Assembly: GCA_039808325.1 (NCBI GenBank)
Contig: JBDHSU010000001.1
Span: 18,117 to 82,116 of the forward strand
Direction of reading: 5' to 3'
Length of the DNA: 64,000 bases
Source: JAFKKS01 sp039808325
Lineage (GTDB): Bacteria > Pseudomonadota > Alphaproteobacteria > Rhizobiales > Xanthobacteraceae
Below, piece by piece: positions 1 through 7,088 of this stretch. A program made the position numbers and the translations under genes. The stretch's first letter is position 1. Each line of letters starts with the position of its first letter. The notes beneath the pieces are model-generated. The model was not told the DNA's origin and searched no databases. It saw only the letters and a list, made by a program, of their open reading frames with translations.

Positions 1-1
1 C

Positions 2-709
2 AAGGGCGTCGACCGGGTGCGGGATACGCTGGTCGAAAACACCGAGCGTTTTGCCCAGGGCCTGCCCGCCAACAACGTGCTCCTGTGGGGCGCGCGGGGC
101 ATGGGGAAGTCGTCGCTCGTGAAGGCCTCGCACGCCACCGTCAACGCGGCGCACGGCAACCTGAAACTCGTGGAAATCCATCGCGAGGACATTGAGAGCC
201 TGCCCGACCTGATGAAGCTGACGCGCGCCGCGCCGCATCGCTTCATCGTCTTCTGCGACGACCTTTCGTTCGATACCGACGACACCAGCTACAAGTCGCT
301 CAAGGCGGTGCTCGAGGGTGGCATCGAAGGGCGTCCCGAAAACGTGATCTTCTACGCGACATCGAACCGCCGGCACCTGATGCCGCGCGAGATGATGGAC
401 AACGAGCGCTCGACCGCGATCAATCCCGGCGAGGCGATCGAGGAGAAGGTGTCGCTATCGGACCGCTTCGGCCTCTGGCTCGGCTTTCACCGCTGCAGCC
501 AGGACGAATTCCTCGCCATGGTCGAGGGCTATGTCCGCCACTATAGGATTCCGGTGAAGCCGGACGTCATGCGTGCCGAGGCGCTTGAATGGGCGACGAC
601 GCGCGGATCGCGCTCCGGCCGCGTCGCTTGGCAGTATGTGCAGGATCTTGCCGGCCGGCTGAAGGTGCCGCTGACGGAGAAGAAGGCGAAGGGCGGCAAA
701 GCGAAGTAA
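2..709 (+). CDS. DUF815-family AAA+ ATPase, 5'-truncated by the window edge
   Basis: This is the C-terminal part of a DUF815-type P-loop ATPase, a family of unknown cellular role. The frame is open to the window edge and the residues before the first in-frame GTG (position 17) still look like family sequence, so the true start lies outside. The Walker A motif GARGMGKSS is at residues 25-33 counted from that GTG. A Walker B-like stretch, FIVFCDDLSF, follows about 50 residues later. The protein ends in a lysine-rich tail. In related genomes this gene commonly lies beside the LytM/pcm/surE block, as here, but it is convergent with it. A palindromic repeat follows directly. Confidence 0.88.
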   Translation, partial: KGVDRVRDTLVENTERFAQGLPANNVLLWGARGMGKSSLVKASHATVNAAHGNLKLVEIHREDIESLPDLMKLTRAAPHRFIVFCDDLSFDTDDTSYKSLKAVLEGGIEGRPENVIFYATSNRRHLMPREMMDNERSTAINPGEAIEEKVSLSDRFGLWLGFHRCSQDEFLAMVEGYVRHYRIPVKPDVMRAEALEWATTRGSRSGRVAWQYVQDLAGRLKVPLTEKKAKGGKAK

Positions 710-717
710 CAGTCACC

Positions 718-808
718 GTCGTGCCCGGCTTTATGCCAGGCATCCACGTCTTTCTTTGCTGTCACCCCTAAGACGTGAATGGCCGGGACGAGCCCGGCCA
801 TGACGACG
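718..808. repeat. Intergenic palindromic repeat (GCCCGGC type)
   Basis: Imperfect inverted repeat filling the convergent gap. The outer arms CGTCGTGCCCGGCT (718-731) and AGCCCGGCCATGACGACG (791-808) are complementary. The inner arms around CATCCACGTCTT and AAGACGTGAATG are also complementary. The pattern resembles short dispersed repeats I know from Bradyrhizobium-like genomes. It could form a bidirectional terminator-like hairpin, but there is no clear T tract. Confidence 0.6.
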
Positions 809-829
809 CAGACGCTGGTATGCAGCCGA

Positions 830-1870
830 TCAGTTCAGGAACGGCATCGGATCGACGGGCGACGAGCCCTTGCGGATCTCGAAGTGGAGTTGCGGCGAGG
901 AGACCGAGCCGGTCTGCCCGGCAAGCGCGATGATCTGGCCGCGCTTCACCTTGTCGCCGCGCTTCACCTTCAGCGAGCTGGCGTGGGCGTAGGCGGTGAC
1001 GTAGCCATTGCTATGGCGGACGAGGACGAGGTTGCCGTAGCCCTTCAGCTCATTGCCGGCATAGGCGACGACACCGTCTTCCGCCGCCTTCACGGACGTG
1101 CCTTCCGGCACGGCGAGGTTGATGCCGTCGTTCTGCTGGCCGCTCGTCTTGGGACCGAAGCCGGCAATGACGCGGCCACGCACCGGCCAGCGGAAGCTCG
1201 GCGAGGCGCCTGTCGCGCTGGCGTGCGTCTCGTTCGTCTCGGCGATCGCATCGTCGCTCGTCTTGGCGACACGCGCCGTCGCGACCGGCCCGAGCGAAGC
1301 AACGCGGGTCGGCTTGGCGGCGGCCGGCGGAGGCGCGGCCGGCGCGCTCGCAACCTTCTTCTCCGGCGCGCTGGTGTGGAGCGTGCCGAGATTCTTCGGC
1401 GCGAGATCCCGCTTCGTGGGCGCGGCCTCCGCGACCTTCCTCGTCTTCTCCGGCGTATGCGAGGCAACGCGCGCCGACGCCGGCTGATGCGAGGGCGCAG
1501 CCGACGACACGCGTGCGGGAACCGGCTGATAGCTCGGCGTCGGATTGTTGTAGCGCGGCGGAGGATTGTACGCGGCCGGCTGCGCCGGCGGAGGATTGTA
1601 GGCTGGGGGATTATAGGCCGGCGGGGGATTGTAACTTTGCGCGCTCGAGACCTGCGTGCCGCCGAGAGGACGAGACTCGACGCGGGCGACCGGCGCCGAT
1701 TGCGCCGGCGGAATGGCGCTCGTCATCTCGGGCGCGCCGCCGTTCAGCGAGAAGCTGGGGTCGCCGAAGCGGCCCGAATCCGCACAGCCGGCAATGCCGG
1801 CTGACACCATTGCGAGAACCGTAAGACGAGTAAGGACCTTGGCTCGCGATGACGCGACGATGACACGCAT
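830..1870 (-). CDS. LytM/M23-fold lipoprotein, probably a non-catalytic amidase activator (NlpD/EnvC-like)
   Basis: The 346-residue protein begins with a lipoprotein signal ending GIAGC, so C29 would be lipidated. A long low-complexity middle follows, with several YNPPP-type repeats and alanine/proline runs, and then an M23/LytM fold in about the last 115 residues. The zinc ligands are missing. Where active M23 enzymes have HxxxD this protein has N-D-G-I-N, and the terminal HxH is replaced by Q-L-H. It is therefore probably a regulator of cell-wall amidases rather than a peptidase, as known for NlpD and EnvC. Its place next to pcm and surE matches the nlpD position in many proteobacteria. I saw no LysM domain. 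Confidence 0.85.
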   Translation of the reverse strand: MRVIVASSRAKVLTRLTVLAMVSAGIAGCADSGRFGDPSFSLNGGAPEMTSAIPPAQSAPVARVESRPLGGTQVSSAQSYNPPPAYNPPAYNPPPAQPAAYNPPPRYNNPTPSYQPVPARVSSAAPSHQPASARVASHTPEKTRKVAEAAPTKRDLAPKNLGTLHTSAPEKKVASAPAAPPPAAAKPTRVASLGPVATARVAKTSDDAIAETNETHASATGASPSFRWPVRGRVIAGFGPKTSGQQNDGINLAVPEGTSVKAAEDGVVAYAGNELKGYGNLVLVRHSNGYVTAYAHASSLKVKRGDKVKRGQIIALAGQTGSVSSPQLHFEIRKGSSPVDPMPFLN

Positions 1871-1871
1871 G

Positions 1872-1916
1872 TGTTTACTCGCAACGCTACAACTTGAAAC
1901 GAGCTTCGAGTAAACA
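1872..1916 (-). promoter_or_regulatory. Perfect 10-base inverted repeat against the LytM lipoprotein start
   Basis: TGTTTACTCG (1872-1881) and CGAGTAAACA (1907-1916) are exact reverse complements, 25 bases apart. A third copy of CGAGTAAA lies at about 1922. The near arm ends one base before the ATG at 1870, so in RNA the hairpin would include any ribosome binding site. It could equally be a protein-binding site. Function is inferred from position only. Confidence 0.45.
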
Positions 1917-1987
1917 TGCCGCGAGTAAATAACGTTTTAATCGTGATGAACGGCCATAAACCTTAACCCCTGCTATCTAGCCCTCTC

Positions 1988-2647
1988 TTATCCCTTGGCT
2001 TTTCCGGTTAACAGAGGCACAAAACGCACGGCGATCAGGTCTTCCCTCGTCAATTCTGTTTGCGATTTGTTAAGCCTGACGAGACGTTGTGTCCCGCCAT
2101 GCGGCCCGAGCGGCAACAGCATCATGCCACCGTCGGCAAGCTGCTCCACCAGCGCCGGTGGAATCTCCTCCGCCGCTGCGGTGACGATGATGCGATCGTA
2201 GGGCGCACGCGCCGCATATCCCGATAAGCCGTCACCGACGATGATCTCGACATTGTCGAAGCCCAGCGTCTCGAGACGCACGCGTGCGGCTTCCGCGAGC
2301 TGGCTGAAGCGCTCCACGCTCACCACCTCGCGCACCAGGCGCGAAAGCACAGCCGCCTGATAGCCTGAGCCGGTGCCGATCTCGAGCACACGGTGGCGCG
2401 GCTGCAGCGCCAGTTGCTGAGTCATATAAGCGACGAGATAGGGTTGGCTGATCGTCTGCCCGCAAGCGATCGGCAGCGCACGATCGGCGTAGGCGCTGTC
2501 GGCCACGTCGGCGGGCACAAAATATTCGCGCGGCACCTCGTCCATCGCGCGCAACACGGCGGCGCTTTCGATGCCGCGCCGCCGCAAGTCGAGCAGAAAC
2601 CGCATGCGCTCTTCGTTGGAGCCGGCGGAAGGCGTCTCATCGCTCAT
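1988..2647 (-). CDS. pcm: Protein-L-isoaspartate O-methyltransferase
   Basis: This 219-residue enzyme transfers a methyl group from S-adenosylmethionine to L-isoaspartyl residues in damaged proteins, starting their repair. It shows the conserved substrate-side motif GQTISQPYLVAYMT and the SAM-binding motif I VLEIGTGSGYQAAVL, followed by the typical C-terminal segment LLPLGPHGG. Length is normal for the family. It lies 18 bases downstream of surE on the same strand, the classic surE-pcm pairing. A second, divergent paralogue is encoded at 32.9 kb. Confidence 0.95.
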   Translation of the reverse strand: MSDETPSAGSNEERMRFLLDLRRRGIESAAVLRAMDEVPREYFVPADVADSAYADRALPIACGQTISQPYLVAYMTQQLALQPRHRVLEIGTGSGYQAAVLSRLVREVVSVERFSQLAEAARVRLETLGFDNVEIIVGDGLSGYAARAPYDRIIVTAAAEEIPPALVEQLADGGMMLLPLGPHGGTQRLVRLNKSQTELTREDLIAVRFVPLLTGKAKG

Positions 2648-2665
2648 CGCCCTCTCCTGCCGCCG

Positions 2666-3460
2666 CTATCCCTGCGACGCGCGGCGCGGCGCGACTTTGT
2701 CCGCCAATGTCGCGGCGAGCTTGGTCATGAACGGTTCGTCGGTGAGATCGAGCTGCAGCGGCGTCACCGAGATCTTACGATTTGCGAGCGCCGAAAGATC
2801 GGTGCCGTCGCGCGGCTGCGGCCGATCGCGCCGCGCGAAAGCGATCCAGTAATACGGGTTGCCGCGGCCGTCGACGCGCGCGTCGATGCGCAGCAATTCC
2901 TGATCGCGCTTGCCCTGACTCGCGGCGACGACGCCGGTGACCTCATCGGCGGAGCAATTCGGAAAGTTGATGTTGACCAGAACTTCCTTCGGCACGCCGG
3001 CGTCGAGCGCGCGGCGGATGATGTCGGGCGCGAAAGCGAGCGCCGTATCCCACGGCGGGTTCTGGCGGTTCTCGGCGCCGTAGGCCTGCGACAGCGCGAA
3101 CGACGTAACACCGAGCACGGTTCCCTCGATCGCCGCCGCGACCGTGCCCGAATAGGACACGTCCTCGGCGACGTTCTGCCCGCGATTGACGCCGGAGAGA
3201 ATGAGGTCCGGCGGCCGGTCGAGGATATTGCGCACGCCCATGATGACGCAGTCGGTCGGCGTGCCCTTCACCGCGAAGTGGCGCTCGCCAACTTTGCGCA
3301 GGCGCAGCGGGTCGTTGAGCGACAGCGAATGCGACACGCCGGACTGGTCCGTCTCCGGCGCCACGATCCACACGTCGTCGGAGAGCTGCCGCGCGATCTG
3401 CGCGCAGACGTCCAGGCCGGGCGCGTGCACGCCGTCGTCATTGGTGATCAGGATGCGCAT
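2666..3460 (-). CDS. surE: 5'/3'-nucleotidase SurE
   Basis: SurE is a metal-dependent nucleoside monophosphate phosphatase of stationary-phase survival. I chose the ATG at 3460 because the protein then begins MRILITNDDGVHAPGL, the standard SurE N-terminus with the metal-binding D-D pair; the open frame continues 42 codons upstream but into repeat DNA. Other family motifs are SGVNRGQNVAEDVSYSGTV and a conserved segment VNINFPN. The product is 264 residues, a normal length. It precedes pcm and probably shares its transcript. Confidence 0.96.
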   Translation of the reverse strand: MRILITNDDGVHAPGLDVCAQIARQLSDDVWIVAPETDQSGVSHSLSLNDPLRLRKVGERHFAVKGTPTDCVIMGVRNILDRPPDLILSGVNRGQNVAEDVSYSGTVAAAIEGTVLGVTSFALSQAYGAENRQNPPWDTALAFAPDIIRRALDAGVPKEVLVNINFPNCSADEVTGVVAASQGKRDQELLRIDARVDGRGNPYYWIAFARRDRPQPRDGTDLSALANRKISVTPLQLDLTDEPFMTKLAATLADKVAPRRASQG

Positions 3461-3497
3461 GATGAGATTTCTTCTTTCCTTTCGCACCAACTGACAT

Positions 3498-3616
3498 CCG
3501 TCATCCTGAGGTGCGAGGCCGCACTTGCGGCCAAGCCTCGAAGGATGGCCACATGCACGGGCCGTCGCCCTTCGAGGCTTGCACATCTTCGATGTGCGCG
3601 CACCTCAGGGTGACGG
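3498..3616. repeat. Long intergenic palindrome (CATCCTGAGGTGCGAG type)
   Basis: The outer arms CCGTCATCCTGAGGTGCG (from 3498) and CGCACCTCAGGGTGACGG (to 3616) are near-perfect complements. The inner arms AAGCCTCGAAGGA (3533-3545) and CCCTTCGAGGCTT (3568-3580) extend the palindrome. This sequence type is a familiar dispersed intergenic repeat in Bradyrhizobium-like genomes. It lies between serS and surE on the minus strand and may separate their transcripts. Confidence 0.75.
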
Positions 3617-3647
3617 TGAAAGGCTGCACGGAGCGATAACGCGGCCT

Positions 3648-5054
3648 TCACGCCGCTTCTCCGATCACTTTCTTGCCGCCCATATAGGGTTGCAATACCT
3701 CAGGAACAGCGATCGCGCCGTTTTCCTGCTGATACGTCTCCATCACCGCGACGAGCGCGCGACCGACGGCCGTGCCGGAGCCGTTGAGCGTGTGCACGAG
3801 GCCGCGCACCTTACCGTCCTTGCCGCGATAACGCGCGCCCATGCGCCGCGCCTGGAAGTCGCCGCAGACGGAACAGGAGGAAATCTCGCGATACGCGCCC
3901 TGCCCCGGCAGCCACACCTCGATGTCGTAAGTCTTCTGCGAGGCGAAGCCCATGTCGCCGGTACACAGCGTCACGACGCGGTAGTGCAGGTCGAGGCGCT
4001 TCAGGACTTCCTCCGCGCAGGAGAGCATGCGCTCGTGCTCGTCGCGGCTCCGCTCCGGCGTCGTGACGGAGACGAGCTCGACCTTGGTGAACTGGTGCTG
4101 GCGGATCATGCCGCGCGTGTCGCGCCCCGCCGCGCCCGCTTCCGCCCGGAAGCACGGCGTGCAGGCGGTGAAGCGCAGCGGCAATTCTTCCTCTGCGACG
4201 ATGGATTCACGCACCAGATTGGTCAGCGAGACTTCGGCCGTGGGGATGAGCCAAAGACTACCGCCAAGTTCCTCGTCCGATGAGACGGCATTGATGCGCT
4301 CAACCGTCTCCGCAGGATTTATATCGCCTATCCTCAGCCGGCTGACCTGCTCGTCAATGGTATCCAAAAACGTCACAAGGTTGCGCGCCGTCATGAATTG
4401 ATCGTCGCGAAACTTCGGCAATTGCGCCGTGCCGAACATCGTCTCGTCGCGCACGAGCAGCGGCGGATCGATCTCCGTGTAGCCGTGCGTGTCGGTGTGC
4501 AGGTCGAGCATGAACTGCGCGAGCGCACGCTCCATGCGCGCGAGACCTTTCTTCAGCACGACGAAGCGTGCGCCGGAGAGTTTCGCCGCCGTCTCGAAGT
4601 CCATCTCGCCGAGCGCTTCGCCAAGCTCGAAATGCTGCTTTGGCGCAAACGCGTAATTACGCTTGGCGCCGAAGTGATGGTGCTCGACATTGCCGCTCTC
4701 GTCCGGTCCGTCCGGCACGTCGTCGAGCGGCGTGTTGGGGATTTGCGCCAGCGCGTCGTCGAGTTCCCTGGAGACCGTCTTCTCCTCGGCTTCGGTCGCC
4801 GGCATGGTCTCCTTAAGGCTCGCGACCTCGGCCATCAACGCCTGCGCGCGGGCCTCGTCTTTCGCCTTTTTCGCCTCGCCGATTTCCTTCGAGGCCGCAT
4901 TCCGGCGCGCCTGCGCTTGCTCAAGCTTGGTGATCAGCGCGCGGCGGCGCTCATCGATTGCGATGAGGTCCTTCGCCTGGGGCGGCAGACCACGGCGCTG
5001 CAAGCCGCGGTCGAACGCGTCGGGGTTGTCGCGGATCCATTTGATGTCGTGCAT
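3648..5054 (-). CDS. serS: Seryl-tRNA synthetase with an extra segment in the catalytic domain
   Basis: SerRS charges tRNA-Ser with serine. The start at 5054 gives the usual N-terminus MHDIKWIRDNPDAFD; an upstream ATG at 5090 falls in a repeat. The N-terminal coiled-coil arm covers roughly residues 28-100. Class II motif 2 is near TPCFRAEAGAAGRDTRG (299-315) and motif 3 contains GSGTAVGRALVAVMETYQ. At 468 residues it is about 40 longer than most bacterial SerRS. The excess is one in-frame block, about residues 221-266, between the family motifs PKFRDDQF and LWLIPTAEV. That block is lower in GC than the rest: I counted 66 of 120 bases. All core motifs are intact, so the enzyme should be active. 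Confidence 0.95.
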   Translation of the reverse strand: MHDIKWIRDNPDAFDRGLQRRGLPPQAKDLIAIDERRRALITKLEQAQARRNAASKEIGEAKKAKDEARAQALMAEVASLKETMPATEAEEKTVSRELDDALAQIPNTPLDDVPDGPDESGNVEHHHFGAKRNYAFAPKQHFELGEALGEMDFETAAKLSGARFVVLKKGLARMERALAQFMLDLHTDTHGYTEIDPPLLVRDETMFGTAQLPKFRDDQFMTARNLVTFLDTIDEQVSRLRIGDINPAETVERINAVSSDEELGGSLWLIPTAEVSLTNLVRESIVAEEELPLRFTACTPCFRAEAGAAGRDTRGMIRQHQFTKVELVSVTTPERSRDEHERMLSCAEEVLKRLDLHYRVVTLCTGDMGFASQKTYDIEVWLPGQGAYREISSCSVCGDFQARRMGARYRGKDGKVRGLVHTLNGSGTAVGRALVAVMETYQQENGAIAVPEVLQPYMGGKKVIGEAA

Positions 5055-5085
5055 GACGTCAGGCCGGCCACATTCGATGATGGTC

Positions 5086-5213
5086 ATCATCCGCGAAGGC
5101 GGATGATCCAGTAACCCTTGTCTCGCCTAAATGGCAAAGTCAGCGGGTCCCGGATGCCCGCCGGAGCCTGTCACCGGGCCGGCGAAGCCGGACCCGTTGG
5201 CGGGCATGACAGC
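5086..5213. repeat. Intergenic repeat with two hairpins (ATCATCCGC and GCCCGCC types)
   Basis: ATCATCCGC (5086-5094) and GCGGATGAT (5099-5107) form a perfect 9-base stem with a 4-base loop. A second palindrome runs from GATGCCCGCC near 5153 to GGCGGGCATGACAG at about 5213. The first hairpin lies just upstream of the chosen serS start. Both resemble dispersed repeats of Bradyrhizobium-like genomes. Together they fill most of the tatC-serS gap. Confidence 0.6.
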
Positions 5214-5278
5214 GGAAATTGTGGCGTCGTCTTACACCAATAGTCCTGAAAAACCAGCCGCCAGGATCGAGAACCAGC

Positions 5279-6097
5279 CTATTCCGCCGGGTTAGCCTGG
5301 GTGCCACCACCGGCGGCGGCGGCAGCGGCCTTCTGCTTCCTTTCCACGAAGCGGGCGGAGAGGATCGAGCCCTCGAACAGCAGGATCAACGGGACCGCGA
5401 GCGACATCTGGCTAATCACGTCGGGCGGGGTGAGCACGGCGGCGAGGATGAAGGCGCCGACGATGAAATAGCGGCGCTTCGCTTTCAGCGAATCGGCGGT
5501 GAGAATGCCGACGCGTACCAGCAGTGTGAGGATCACCGGCAGTTGGAAGGCGATGCCGAAGGCGAAGATCAGCGACATCATCAACGAGAGATATTCGCCG
5601 ACCTTCGGTAAGAGCGCGATCTCGGCCTGCCCCGGTGTCGCGCCCTGCTGCATGCCGATGGAGAAGCGCACCAGCATCGGCATGACCAGGAAGTAGACGA
5701 CCATGGCGCCGAGCACGAAGAAGATCGGCGTGGCGACGAGATAAGGCAGAAAGGCCTGGCGCTCGTTACGGTAGAGGCCGGGGGCGACGAACATGTAGAT
5801 CTGCGTCGCGACCACCGGGAACGACAGGAAGGCCGCGCCGAACATCGCGACCTTGAGCTGGGTGAGGAAGTACTCCAGCAGCGCCGTATAGATGAACTTC
5901 GTGTTCTCCGGCCCGGCGATCCAGATGAACGGCCACACCAGCACATTGTAGATCGTCTTGGCGAAAAGGAAGCAGACAGCGAAGGTGACGATGAAGGCGA
6001 TGAGCGCCTTGATGAGCCGCGAACGCAGCTCGATCAGGTGCTCCATCAGCGGCGCCTTGCTGGCTTCGATCTCCCGCTCTTCCTCTTCCGTCCTCAT
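5279..6097 (-). CDS. tatC: Sec-independent protein translocase TatC
   Basis: TatC is the six-helix membrane subunit that recognises twin-arginine signal peptides. The 272-residue product starts with an acidic cytosolic segment, then MEHLIELRSRLIKAL, the conserved N-terminal TatC signature. Several hydrophobic helices follow, including FAFGIAFQLPVIL. The tail is alanine-rich. Its start overlaps the tatB stop by 4 bases (6094-6097), implying coupled translation in a tatA-tatB-tatC transcript. Confidence 0.97.
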   Translation of the reverse strand: MRTEEEEREIEASKAPLMEHLIELRSRLIKALIAFIVTFAVCFLFAKTIYNVLVWPFIWIAGPENTKFIYTALLEYFLTQLKVAMFGAAFLSFPVVATQIYMFVAPGLYRNERQAFLPYLVATPIFFVLGAMVVYFLVMPMLVRFSIGMQQGATPGQAEIALLPKVGEYLSLMMSLIFAFGIAFQLPVILTLLVRVGILTADSLKAKRRYFIVGAFILAAVLTPPDVISQMSLAVPLILLFEGSILSARFVERKQKAAAAAAGGGTQANPAE

Positions 6098-6618
6098 GCG
6101 GCGCGGCCTCCCGATGGCGGCGCGGGCGGCGGCGTGTCAGGCGCAAAATCCTTTTCCGTAAGAGGCGGCAGCGGGTCCGGCGGCGGCACATCCAATGAAG
6201 GCGATGCCGGAACTTCAGCGGCCGTTGCAGTCGGTGGCGTCGCGGCGGGCTCGCTCGTCGCGCTTCCCTCACCCACAACGGCGGAAGACGATTGAGCCTC
6301 GGCCATCGAAGGCTCCAGCTCAGACGTTTTCGGCTTATCTTCCAGCGCGCCTTCGATTTCCTTGCGCGCGGTCTCGACCGGATTGAAATCGAGATTGTTG
6401 GTCGTGTCCTTCAGCGAGTCGATCTGCTTCTTGAGATCGGCGAGCTCGGACTCGCGCATCGCTTCCTGGAACTGCCCCTGGAATTCCGAGGCCATGCGGC
6501 GGATCTTGCCCATCCACTGGCCCATCGTGCGCATGACGGTCGGGAGCTCTTTCGGCCCGATCACGACCAGCGCGACGATGCCGATGACGACGAGTTCGCC
6601 CCAACCAATGTCGAACAT
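6094..6618 (-). CDS. tatB: Sec-independent protein translocase TatB
   Basis: TatB partners TatC in twin-arginine signal recognition. The ATG at 6618 is preferred because it gives MFDIGWGELVVIGIVALVV, the standard TatB start; the frame extends 10 codons further. One N-terminal membrane helix is followed by the hinge IGPKELP, an amphipathic helix, and a long proline/alanine/serine-rich acidic tail ending near residue 174. Such tails are common in alphaproteobacterial TatB. The stop overlaps the tatC start. Confidence 0.95.
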   Translation of the reverse strand: MFDIGWGELVVIGIVALVVIGPKELPTVMRTMGQWMGKIRRMASEFQGQFQEAMRESELADLKKQIDSLKDTTNNLDFNPVETARKEIEGALEDKPKTSELEPSMAEAQSSSAVVGEGSATSEPAATPPTATAAEVPASPSLDVPPPDPLPPLTEKDFAPDTPPPAPPSGGRAA

Positions 6619-6701
6619 CGGAATCTCTCCGCGGGGCGCACCCGACACGGTGCGCGCACGTCGCGCCCTTCTTCTATCGGGGCACCGCCCAGGCTGCGCC
6701 T

Positions 6702-6762
6702 AGAGCATGATGCCGAAAAGTGTGAAGCGGTTTTCGAAAGACATCATGCTCTAAGTTATGAG
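6702..6762. repeat. Intergenic palindrome (AGAGCATGATG type) between tatA and tatB
   Basis: The arms AGAGCATGATG (from 6702) and CATCATGCTCT (to 6752) enclose CGAAAAGTGTGAAGCGGTTTTCG, itself a stem, and are followed by the tail CTAAGTTATGAG. The same architecture and tail recur at 60692-60755. This is a well-known kind of dispersed palindrome in Hyphomicrobiales. Here it splits tatA from tatB inside the operon, so it may affect their relative expression. Confidence 0.75.
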
Positions 6763-6768
6763 GACCAA

Positions 6769-7026
6769 TCAGAGCGTCGTTCCTTCGACGCGCTTTTCGG
6801 TTTCCGCGCGGCCGGCCATGCCGGACGACGACTGATGATCGATCGTCTTCGTCGGCTCCTTGGGGGCCGGCTCCGCGCTCGCCTCGGTGTCCTCGGCCAT
6901 GCCTTTCTTGAAGGCCTTGATGCCGCCTGCAACGTCGCCCATCAGCTCAGAAATCTTGCCGCGGCCGAACAGCAGCAGAACCACCACCACCACCACGAGC
7001 CAATGCCAAATACTCAACGAACCCAT
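6769..7026 (-). CDS. tatA: Sec-independent protein translocase TatA
   Basis: TatA oligomerises to form the Tat translocation pore. The 85-residue protein has one membrane helix (WHWLVVVVVVLLLFG), the hinge FGRGKISELMGD, an amphipathic helix (GGIKAFKKGM) and a charged tail, all typical. It lies upstream of tatB and tatC on the same strand, with a repeat element between tatA and tatB. Confidence 0.96.
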   Translation of the reverse strand: MGSLSIWHWLVVVVVVLLLFGRGKISELMGDVAGGIKAFKKGMAEDTEASAEPAPKEPTKTIDHQSSSGMAGRAETEKRVEGTTL

Positions 7027-7088
7027 CGGGATACCCTCTCGCCAGGAGCCGCCCTCCGCGGTCCCCGTCTGCCGGATTGGTCTCGAAC

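Noticed and set aside
2393..3613. A 406-codon plus-strand frame opposite pcm and surE
   Set aside because: It is a shadow frame with arginine-rich low-complexity translation, and it runs into a repeat.
4257..4394. Frameshift or assembly error as the cause of the SerRS extra segment
   Set aside because: The segment is in frame, and intact family motifs resume on both sides.
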